DNA of 64,000 nt, taken from the NCBI GenBank assembly GCA_031266555.1, contig JAISAU010000010.1, positions 98,488 to 162,487 of the forward strand, read 5' to 3'. The position numbers and the translations under genes were made by a program. This DNA is from Campylobacteraceae bacterium (lineage in GTDB: Bacteria > Campylobacterota > Campylobacteria > Campylobacterales > Campylobacteraceae). The first letter of the stretch is position 1; each line of letters begins with the position of its first letter. This document shows positions 27,449 through 35,132 of this stretch, in pieces. The notes below the pieces were generated by a model. It did not search any database. It was given only the letters and a program-made list of their open reading frames with translations, and was not told the origin of the DNA.

Positions 27449-28338
27449 AATACCACCTCTTCTTTGCAAGCTACTATATAGTTGCCAAATCCGCCTGCTT
27501 TATTGTCGTGTAAACAAAGTTTTAAGCGAATAGTATTTCCCACTTGCCTTATTCTAAACAGGTTTACATGTGTCGCGAGTAATGCTTTAGGGGCATTCTT
27601 ATATGTATTTTTAAGCCAGGGCTGATAATTATAACGCAACTCAAGGTTAAAGTCTATTTCGTTTCCGGTATTTACAGGAACTATAGCGTAAGCTGAATGA
27701 GCAAGATAGTAGTGTTCGTAAATACTGCCTGGCATGCCACCAGTGACAGTAAAAGCTTCATCGCCATTTCTTGCAACTTTTAATATGTAATCCGCATTTC
27801 CGCCATTTCCATCCCATCCAAAGCCTGCAGCAGGATCATTACTTTTTATGTTTTTAAATACAAGAGCGGCTCTTTCGCCCACCAAATTAACTCTATTATA
27901 ACTTAACGTATTCATTATGTCTGCTGCTCGACTTAGTTCGCTTCCGGGGGTAGCTAAAGTCGATGCGGCTTTGTCAGTAACCGCGTTATCCATATCCACA
28001 AAACCGCTCCATCCCGGTTTATCATTTCCTGCAAGCATTGCTTCGTTACTATATCCTATCCATTCAACAACGTCAAAAGTGTCGTCAACTTCATTACTTC
28101 TTAAGTAACGAATAATATCACCTCTTCTTGCTATAGTAGAGGATTTTATACGATACTGAAGTCTTTTTGATATCTGTTCTAACGTAATGTCGCTTTGAGT
28201 TTGCAGATAATTTATCGTTCTTGATTGTATATAATTCATATACATTTTAGCGACGATATTTGCACCTATGGAGGCAATTATTCCAAATATTATAATCACT
28301 ATAATAATTTCTATCATAGTAAACGCATTTTTTTTCAT
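27445..28338 (-). CDS. Prepilin-like protein, PilW/GspJ-like (second pseudopilin)
   Basis: A 297-residue protein beginning MKKNAFTMIEIIIVIIIFG, with cleavage expected between Ala5 and Phe6 and the conserved Glu at mature position 5. The size, hydrophobic helix and long globular tail fit minor pilins of the PilW/GspJ/MshO group. Two cysteines near the C-terminus (LKLCLHDN, IVACKEEV) may be bridged. Start overlaps the upstream stop as TAATG; end overlaps the third pilin as ATGA. Confidence 0.78.
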   Translation of the reverse strand: MKKNAFTMIEIIIVIIIFGIIASIGANIVAKMYMNYIQSRTINYLQTQSDITLEQISKRLQYRIKSSTIARRGDIIRYLRSNEVDDTFDVVEWIGYSNEAMLAGNDKPGWSGFVDMDNAVTDKAASTLATPGSELSRAADIMNTLSYNRVNLVGERAALVFKNIKSNDPAAGFGWDGNGGNADYILKVARNGDEAFTVTGGMPGSIYEHYYLAHSAYAIVPVNTGNEIDFNLELRYNYQPWLKNTYKNAPKALLATHVNLFRIRQVGNTIRLKLCLHDNKAGGFGNYIVACKEEVVL

Positions 28339-29051
28339 TAGTAAGCACCATCCCTATGATCCATTTGAAATTCGCCTATATTGGAAGAGTATGCTCTAAG
28401 AACTATTTCCATCTCATCATCGTCCGCGCTTGTGGTTGTGATAGTAATTTTTTTGATATTTGTAGTACCGACAACTGCTGCTCTATTAAATTTAAAAGAT
28501 ATACTATCGTCATTATAATTGCCTCCATCAGGAGTATCGCTGACATATTCTATGTTTGGCGTCAAGGTTAGTCTCATAATGGAGTCTATATTTTTGGTTC
28601 CGTCAGCAACAATTAGATTCTGCACTGCATTTGCATTATTAAAGTTGTCTATAGATGGTTCGTCGCATAGACTAGGACTGGCACAAGGAGCTACGGTAGC
28701 ATTCGTAACATTATTAACTCCCATTTTCCTTCTAGAATCGCCAAGGATATGCCCGGGTCTAAGAGCTAAAGTGCCGCCCACTACGTCTCCTTTTAGATTT
28801 TCATTGCCGCTAGGAACATTTAAAACTATAATTCTAGTTCCCTCGGCATCGGTAAACATGGAATTTGAATCCCATTGATACGAGAGTATAGTACCCATAT
28901 ATGTTTTTGTCTCTAGTATCGCTTCTTGTTGTATGGCAAAAGCTATATTAGTGCTTGTTTGGCTCAAAATAAGCGGAAAACTTACCGAAACTATGCCTAC
29001 GACAACTATTGATATGACAAGCTCAATTAATGAAAAAGCTTTTCTCATCAT
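28338..29051 (-). CDS. Prepilin-like protein, PilV/GspI-like (first pseudopilin)
   Basis: A 237-residue protein beginning MMRKAFSLIELVISIVVVGIV, with cleavage expected between Ala and Phe and Glu at mature position 5. The remainder is a soluble domain with a Cys pair (VAPCASPSLCDEPS). It starts one base after the stop of the 1406-residue exported protein and is coupled to the next pilin. Type II secretion or type IV pilus minor pilins are the nearest groups; which one cannot be decided since no ATPase, platform protein or secretin is in view. Confidence 0.78.
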   Translation of the reverse strand: MMRKAFSLIELVISIVVVGIVSVSFPLILSQTSTNIAFAIQQEAILETKTYMGTILSYQWDSNSMFTDAEGTRIIVLNVPSGNENLKGDVVGGTLALRPGHILGDSRRKMGVNNVTNATVAPCASPSLCDEPSIDNFNNANAVQNLIVADGTKNIDSIMRLTLTPNIEYVSDTPDGGNYNDDSISFKFNRAAVVGTTNIKKITITTTSADDDEMEIVLRAYSSNIGEFQMDHRDGAY

Positions 29052-29052
29052 T

Positions 29053-32000
29053 CTACCAATCCATCCTTATGTCCTGACTTCCACCAGGATTTTCAGTGAT
29101 AACTCTTCCTGTTTTATTATCATTATCGCCACCATCTATATTCGCTCTTCCGTATCCTGCCCAATCGCCGCCATCACCTTGAAAATAGACTTCAAAAGTC
29201 GAATTACCTTCCAGCCATGTTGGCGATTCCATATTTATTTTTACCAGAAGCGGCGTTTGCAACGTAACTTTTCTAACGCCAAGTAATTCGGAACCGTCTG
29301 CTATATCGAATGAACTATATTTGTCTACATTAGTTTCAGAGTTCCTTATCAAGATAGCTTTATTTGTATCTTTTTGAAAACTTGTTACATTTCCGGCATT
29401 TATAGCATCATGATTTTTATTAATGTACCAAAACGGATGATCGGCATCCAATATAATGGCGGCAGTATAGCGTTCAAGGTTACAACCAAGGCAGTAAACT
29501 TCATAATAAATCGTCGCGTTTGTCGCATTTTCATATTGGTTTACGGTATAACGGCCTTGTTTTGACTGAACTCTGGCAAGATAAAAACTTACGTTTCCGT
29601 CTCCTGATTGAATGCCTGAACCGCTAACGTCATCTTCATCTTTTACCGTTGTGATATTAAAGTCGGTATAAGCAACCGTAAATGGATTCTCGTTACTATA
29701 TCGTCCGAAGTTGAAAACAAGATTAGGGTTTACGGTACCGTTGGTGAAATTACCTTGAGTTGTTATTAAATTAACACTACCGTTATTCTGGCTTGTAATA
29801 TTTGCAATTGCCGTATTTGCTAAATAGCCAATGCGTTGCGTAGCGTTGCTTCTATTGTCCCAATCCAAAGGATTATTGTTTTTAAACTGCACAGTATATT
29901 TTATGTCTCTTGCGAAGCAATTTTGATGATAGTTTGTTGCGGTACTATCATCATATAAAATAGCCGATATTGCCATATTTATCTTTGCCGCCATAGATAG
30001 GTTGTTTGATAAGTATGTGTAATTGCCGATAAAATTTGAAACTGCAAAGCTGTTGCTAAAACCTTTCGGCACAAAGGTTAGCGTTTCATCCAACGCTATA
30101 TCGCAACCAACCCTTCCCATATACGGATCTATCATATTATGTGTATTTGTCGAACTATTCGGAATGCAATCATAAACGTTGCTCGAATGGTCATTATCCA
30201 CTTTTGTCCAATTGCTATCAACAAACGTAGTATTCATCCTGCCGATGTTGTTATAAGACATATTCACATTACTTTTGCCGTTTATGAAGTTTGTCGTATT
30301 TATCTGTAGAGCGCTATTTGGTACAGTAGTGTTAAATGCGGGATCACAAGTCGCGGCAGGTATAAGAGTTGAATTTTGATGAGTTACTTTATTGGCGGTT
30401 TGGTTGTAGGATGTTGCAACGATATTGCCGCTTAATGCTTCAATAGTTCCGCTCTCTACTTTTCCTCCAATTAAATTATCGGAAAGACTATTAAGTCTAA
30501 AAGTCGCGGGTCTTACGGCAAAAGCGTCCGAGCATGTAGTTTTATTAACCGTACTGGTATTTGAATAATAGTACGTTACCCTAAATGTTCCTCGCTCTGT
30601 GGCGTTGTCTAAAGTCGTACTAAATCCTTTTATCGTCTCACTTGGCAGCATAGTAATATTCGCTATTTTTGGCTTAAGCACTTTTATATTAGTGTCACAT
30701 GTAAATGTGTTGTCTTTATACTCTACAAAGTCTATAATAGCGGTTACATTACCTTCAAACGCACCTAAAACAGTTCCGTTGTTGTGAGCGACAATTTTAA
30801 CACTAAACAGCTTATTTGTTATTTGCGTAAAAAGACCGATCTTGTTGTGGTCACTTGGTTCAAAACTCACGGTTCCGTTTCCGAAATTTTGATTTACAAC
30901 CGTTAAATTCGCAGGAACATATTTTGGCTTAATTGTGTATTGATATTGAACCATATAATCTTCCACCTCGCCGTCAAACGCCCAACGATGAGTATCCCAA
31001 TGAGAATTTAATCTTGGAGGATCTCTATGCCATAATTCACCATTTGCATTGCTGGTATATCTAAATCTCATATAAGCTTTCGTGATATTCTTATTTGCTG
31101 TATTTATATATTGCGTATCAGGCACAGTGTAATTAAACTCCAGATATTTGCCGGTACTATTGTAAGTTGCACGATCTTTTATGTAGTAAGTGCCGTTATT
31201 AGACGAAATAGAATTGTGTACAAATTTACCGCCATTGTCATTACTAAAAGTACGTCCGTCTAATATTGCTTTATTAGCAAAACTTATCCATCCTTGTAAA
31301 TGGATTTCGGGCGTTAATGTTTTGACCCTAAAAGTATAAGTTTCCCCATTGGTGAATAGGTAGTCTTGCACAGTTTTAAATTGTGCGGTGTTGTTGTTGG
31401 TTTGTTTGACTTCAACGCTTCTTTCGTCATTTTTTCCAGCATTATCATCGCCATTAGCATTGACATTATCGGTAGTAAATGGGGTTGGGTCGAAGTCTAC
31501 ATCGTTATTGATATCGTGACCCAAAAATACGGAGTTTTTTGCACGATAATGAGAAGCATTGCCAAAATTGTAACCGTTTGTGGTAGGAGCATCATGTCTA
31601 TCGACCGGAGCTAAAGCAAAGTCAGCACGCATTGACGCTCTATCTGTTTGCATATCAATTATGGTATAATAATTCGCTACGCTTATACTATCGTCACTTC
31701 CATCTATTCCGTCTGCCTTCGCTCCATCACAAGAGGTGGTATAATAATATTTTTTATCTCCAACATATAGACCACTATCTGGACCTTCTACTGTCTCTTG
31801 CGTTATTTTATTTATTCCATTATGGCAAACAGGTGTTATCGTATTTTTTCCAGCTCCATATGTACCGCCTGACCATTCGTATTCTCCTCCGCTCGCCCAA
31901 GTTTGGTGAGTATTTCCACTACTGGCGATTCTAGGCTGTTTTAGTCTAACGTATAGTCTTCCGCTTACTTCCGGAATCATAAGATTGTATTCCCCGTCGC

Positions 32001-33273
32001 CTCCGGTAACTACTTCGCCGAGAAATTTATTATTTTTCTCGCTGTAAACTTGCACAACGATACCAGAAACAACTTCGTTTGCTTTTTCGGCTGCTTTGGG
32101 ATCAACCACGCCGTCGCCATCCTTGTCAAGAAAGACTTTACCCGTTATAACGGGAGCCATTTGGCAACTTGCAAAGTCAAAGTTATCAACCTGCGGATAA
32201 TAAAAAATGCCATCACTATTTAATCCGGCTGTATGTTTGGAGGGAATTTGATCATTATAAACCTGACGTACAGAACCGGTTAAAGGGTTGGCTACATATA
32301 TATGGTCTTTGTCCCCATCATCAACGTAATAGAGTTTTCCGTTTAAAAACGCCATTCCCCATATTGAACTGAGTGTAACTGGGTTAGTCAACTGTTTAAC
32401 TTTTTTATATACCCATGGCACACCATTTTCTCCCTTTTCTATTTTTATTAACCAAATTAAATTGCTACCTACGGTTAATTGATAAAAATTTCCATCTGCG
32501 TCAATAGCCATATCGGAAGAGAGGGCTGCTTTCAATCCGTCGCTGAGAGTAGCCGGTTTCAAACCACCGCTTCTTTTATAAGTTTTTGCGATCGGGTTAA
32601 AAATCATTACTCTGGCGTTACCTGTCCCCTCAGCATTAATTACAGTGTTTTCAGAACCTGAGAAATATATCTCTCCGCTCTTTTGATTGACCTCGCCGCC
32701 AGACCAAGAACCATATGAAATTCCGCCGGTAGTTCCAGACTCTGGTATAATAAGAGCTTGCGCATCAGTTGGAGTACTTGTACCGCCTGTCACTAAATAC
32801 TTTAATTTATTATTGTCTGGCAAAGCTTGATTTTTGTGTACAAAAGTGACACTATCACTACGGCCGAGACCCCATATACGGGCGTAATCCCAATGGTACA
32901 TTGTGAGCACACCATCCGGACCACCGTACGGACCAAGCGCAATAGTGTGCAATGGGTCGCCACTCTCACTTTTTAATTTATACATGGTGCGAAATGCGAC
33001 AATGTTGTCAGTGTCTTTATCCACTGTTAATTGCACCACGCTATCTACTATAGGATAACGATTTGGTAAATAGGTATTGTAACCGTTTGCGAAATATAAA
33101 CTTTCACAATTAAAATCAAAACTTCTCGATTGAGCACCACCGTCTACATGTGTATCTAATGTTACATCAGCTATGGCATTTGTTGATAGTAAGCCAACAG
33201 TTAAAATAGCAAAACAAAATTTAGCCACCAAAGAATACTCGATTTTTAAAAATGTTGTAAATACTGTTTTCAT
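29053..33273 (-). CDS. Giant exported multidomain protein (propeller, SdrD B-like, GEVED), probable pilus-associated adhesin
   Basis: A 1406-residue protein with a signal peptide of ~36 residues (AILTVGLLSTNAIA before the mature end). Residues ~40-360 look like a repeat-containing propeller (TIALGPYGGPDGVLTMYHWDY, WSGGEVNQKSGEIYF, SDMAIDADGNFY, IWGMAFLNGKLYYV). At ~373 a Cna/SdrD B-like domain begins (VITGKVFLDKDGDGVVD, with a calcium-loop-like DKDGDG). At ~555-775 is a GEVED-type region (DRHDAPTT to DGEVEDYMVQY). The last ~630 residues are Asn/Thr-rich and end GDWAGYGR to RMDW. It is first in an operon with three prepilins, recalling MshQ/PilY1-type partners of minor pilins. ATG 33273 has GCGAGGTG upstream. 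A paralogue lies at 38513-42325. Function is inference. Confidence 0.75.
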   Translation of the reverse strand: MKTVFTTFLKIEYSLVAKFCFAILTVGLLSTNAIADVTLDTHVDGGAQSRSFDFNCESLYFANGYNTYLPNRYPIVDSVVQLTVDKDTDNIVAFRTMYKLKSESGDPLHTIALGPYGGPDGVLTMYHWDYARIWGLGRSDSVTFVHKNQALPDNNKLKYLVTGGTSTPTDAQALIIPESGTTGGISYGSWSGGEVNQKSGEIYFSGSENTVINAEGTGNARVMIFNPIAKTYKRSGGLKPATLSDGLKAALSSDMAIDADGNFYQLTVGSNLIWLIKIEKGENGVPWVYKKVKQLTNPVTLSSIWGMAFLNGKLYYVDDGDKDHIYVANPLTGSVRQVYNDQIPSKHTAGLNSDGIFYYPQVDNFDFASCQMAPVITGKVFLDKDGDGVVDPKAAEKANEVVSGIVVQVYSEKNNKFLGEVVTGGDGEYNLMIPEVSGRLYVRLKQPRIASSGNTHQTWASGGEYEWSGGTYGAGKNTITPVCHNGINKITQETVEGPDSGLYVGDKKYYYTTSCDGAKADGIDGSDDSISVANYYTIIDMQTDRASMRADFALAPVDRHDAPTTNGYNFGNASHYRAKNSVFLGHDINNDVDFDPTPFTTDNVNANGDDNAGKNDERSVEVKQTNNNTAQFKTVQDYLFTNGETYTFRVKTLTPEIHLQGWISFANKAILDGRTFSNDNGGKFVHNSISSNNGTYYIKDRATYNSTGKYLEFNYTVPDTQYINTANKNITKAYMRFRYTSNANGELWHRDPPRLNSHWDTHRWAFDGEVEDYMVQYQYTIKPKYVPANLTVVNQNFGNGTVSFEPSDHNKIGLFTQITNKLFSVKIVAHNNGTVLGAFEGNVTAIIDFVEYKDNTFTCDTNIKVLKPKIANITMLPSETIKGFSTTLDNATERGTFRVTYYYSNTSTVNKTTCSDAFAVRPATFRLNSLSDNLIGGKVESGTIEALSGNIVATSYNQTANKVTHQNSTLIPAATCDPAFNTTVPNSALQINTTNFINGKSNVNMSYNNIGRMNTTFVDSNWTKVDNDHSSNVYDCIPNSSTNTHNMIDPYMGRVGCDIALDETLTFVPKGFSNSFAVSNFIGNYTYLSNNLSMAAKINMAISAILYDDSTATNYHQNCFARDIKYTVQFKNNNPLDWDNRSNATQRIGYLANTAIANITSQNNGSVNLITTQGNFTNGTVNPNLVFNFGRYSNENPFTVAYTDFNITTVKDEDDVSGSGIQSGDGNVSFYLARVQSKQGRYTVNQYENATNATIYYEVYCLGCNLERYTAAIILDADHPFWYINKNHDAINAGNVTSFQKDTNKAILIRNSETNVDKYSSFDIADGSELLGVRKVTLQTPLLVKINMESPTWLEGNSTFEVYFQGDGGDWAGYGRANIDGGDNDNKTGRVITENPGGSQDIRMDW

Positions 33274-33573
33274 AACACACCTCGCATAAGAAAAAGTTCA
33301 AACTACAACGTTTGTGTCAGTAAGTATTGTACTTTTATCAAAAGAGCTTAAAGATATATTTTAATATCTAAAAGTATACTTTTCACTCCTTATTTTAAAA
33401 GTATAATTACAAGTATAGCAGATTCTCATCAAAAAGTCGCCATTTAGATAAATTTTTTCGTATAAATGTATCATATTTTATTTGACACTCTTATAGAAAT
33501 ATTAACATGATTAAAATAAAACACACTTTTTGATATAAAATATCGTTTTTATTATTTTTTTAAAAATTGTATT
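33274..33573. other. Intergenic upstream region of the pseudopilin operon
   Basis: Three hundred AT-rich bases between the proC end and the start of the large exported protein, both on the minus strand. No gene is seen. It contains the motif shared with the paralogue (33373-33389) and several TATA-like stretches that could be promoters of the operon. Confidence 0.6.
33373..33389 (-). promoter_or_regulatory. Motif GGAGTGAAA-AGTATACT shared with the paralogous gene
   Basis: Minus-strand GGAGTGAAA (33389-33381) is followed at once by AGTATACT, about 108 bases before the start codon. The same nonamer, again followed by TATACT a few bases on, lies ~119 bases before the paralogue at 42325. Sharing suggests a common regulator or promoter type. 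Confidence 0.45.
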
Positions 33574-34320
33574 TTATATATTTTTTTGGTAAATTTTCAT
33601 AAACGCGCTGCGGACTTTATAGTCTTCAAGCGTTGCGTATCCTTTTGCAGTTACGCCATTTGGGCTCATAACGGCGTCTTTTATGAAAGCCGGATGCGGG
33701 TAATTTTCTAAAAGTTCGGCAAAACCTTCAAAAAGTCCTTTTGCGAGAGTAAAAGCGTCGGCTCTTTTTAAGCCTTCTTTTACGGCGCCGTCAATTAAGC
33801 TTTCAGCCACAAGGGCTAAAAACGCGGGCGAACTTCCGGCTAAAACAGTCGCTATATCAAGCTCTTTCTCACTTTCAACCCATAAAGTTTTACCAATAGA
33901 ATTTAAAATCTTTAAAACCTCGTCTTTGGACGTTTTGTCTCCTGTGATAGTTGTCATCGATTTGCCGTAAAACGCCGCGATATTTGGCATAGCTCTAACA
34001 TAACTTTTGGCATTTATCTCTTTTTTTAAAGTTTCTATGCTAGTACCCGCTAAAACGGAGACGATAAGTTTCGCTTCGCCTTTAAAAAAATGCGAAATTT
34101 GTTGAAGCGCGTGAGGTTTTACACATAAAATAACGGTTTTATCGCTTATATCAGTATCGTTTTTGTAAGTAAAAGTTTCTATTTTTTTATCAAATTTTTC
34201 GCGAAAGTCCGATAATTTTTTCTCATCTCTTCCAAAAACCTCAATCTTGTAATCCAATTTTAAGAGCCTTGAGATCATAGCCTCCGCCATTATGCCGTTT
34301 CCCAAAAAAGTTAAACGCAT
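33574..34320 (-). CDS. proC: Pyrroline-5-carboxylate reductase
   Basis: A 248-residue NADPH-dependent enzyme for the last step of proline synthesis. The Rossmann start MRLTFLGNGIMAEAMISRL, the segments CVKPHALQQI and YVRAMPNIAAFYGKSMT, and the C-terminal proline-binding region (VLAGSSPAFLALVAESL, VMSPNGVTAKGYATLED) identify ProC. The ATG at 34320 has AAAGG at good distance; six further codons upstream are open but unlikely. Divergent from bamD. Confidence 0.94.
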   Translation of the reverse strand: MRLTFLGNGIMAEAMISRLLKLDYKIEVFGRDEKKLSDFREKFDKKIETFTYKNDTDISDKTVILCVKPHALQQISHFFKGEAKLIVSVLAGTSIETLKKEINAKSYVRAMPNIAAFYGKSMTTITGDKTSKDEVLKILNSIGKTLWVESEKELDIATVLAGSSPAFLALVAESLIDGAVKEGLKRADAFTLAKGLFEGFAELLENYPHPAFIKDAVMSPNGVTAKGYATLEDYKVRSAFMKIYQKNI

Positions 34321-34464
34321 TGAAAGCCTTTGTGTCAATTTAGGTGCGTATTATATCAAATTAAACTTGTAATAACCAACAAAAAGGTAAAATTCGCTTT
34401 TACATGTAGACTTTTATTTGCACTAAAAGGGTAAAATCTCACATTTAAATTTTTAAGGACGGTT

Positions 34465-35112
34465 ATGAACATAAAAGCATTTATTTTTGCGCTCATGTGT
34501 GTTTTGCTGATAAGCGGATGTACGGATAAAAATGCGCAGACTCAATATAATCAAAGCGCGGAGTATTGGTATAACGAAATGATAAAAGCCGTAATAGTCG
34601 GCGATTTGGAAAAAGCCGACGCGTTTTACATATCTTTATCAAGCGAACATGTAGCCTCTCCGCTTTTAAGCGAAGCGTTACTCATTTTAGCGCAAGCTTC
34701 TATGGATAATGAAGAGTACGCGGAGGCAAATAAATTTTTAGACGAGTACATAAAAAGATTTGGCAACACTTTTAAAAACGAATATGTAAAATATATGAAA
34801 ATCAGAGCCAATTATGCCTCTTTTTTACGTCCAAATAGAAATCAGCAGTTAATACTGGATACCATATCGAACACAAAAGTCTTTTTAGACACATATCCAA
34901 ATTCTGAGTATGCTCCGATGGTTGAATCCATGCTTGTGCATATGGAACTTGGAGAGTATTTGATAGATAAAAATATCATCTCTTTGTATGAAAAGTTAAA
35001 TAAAGGCGACGCGGCTGAATTTTACAACGATAAACCCAACAATATTTATTTGGAAGCGGGAGAGATAATAGAACCAACAGTACCTTGGTACAGAAAATGG
35101 TTTGAATGGTAA
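34465..35112 (+). CDS. bamD: Outer-membrane assembly lipoprotein BamD
   Basis: A 215-residue lipoprotein with lipobox LISGC (modified Cys19) followed by TPR-like helices (SAEYWYNEMIKAVIVGDLEKADAFY, LLILAQASMDNEEYAEANKFLDEYIKRF are two such segments). It is the BamA-partner that helps insert beta-barrel proteins, attached to the inner leaflet of the outer membrane. The final codons overlap the region leading into lon; the bamD-lon pairing is also seen in Campylobacter. TACATGTA at 34401-34408 lies in the divergent promoter gap. Confidence 0.9.
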   Translation: MNIKAFIFALMCVLLISGCTDKNAQTQYNQSAEYWYNEMIKAVIVGDLEKADAFYISLSSEHVASPLLSEALLILAQASMDNEEYAEANKFLDEYIKRFGNTFKNEYVKYMKIRANYASFLRPNRNQQLILDTISNTKVFLDTYPNSEYAPMVESMLVHMELGEYLIDKNIISLYEKLNKGDAAEFYNDKPNNIYLEAGEIIEPTVPWYRKWFEW

Positions 35113-35132
35113 AGAGCGACAAAGGAGAGAAT

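Noticed and set aside
29374..32661. Plus-strand open frames within the first giant protein gene
   Set aside because: They are out-of-frame readings of a gene with clear coding signal on the minus strand.
27011..33273. Lack of exact TACATGTA in the pseudopilin operon as a sign of horizontal transfer
   Set aside because: The stretch from about 6136 to 12186, made of ordinary genes, also lacks an exact copy over a similar length, so the gap is not special at this sample size.
33274..33573. Sigma-54 promoter for the pseudopilin operon
   Set aside because: I found no TGGCAC-N5-TTGC match in the gap.
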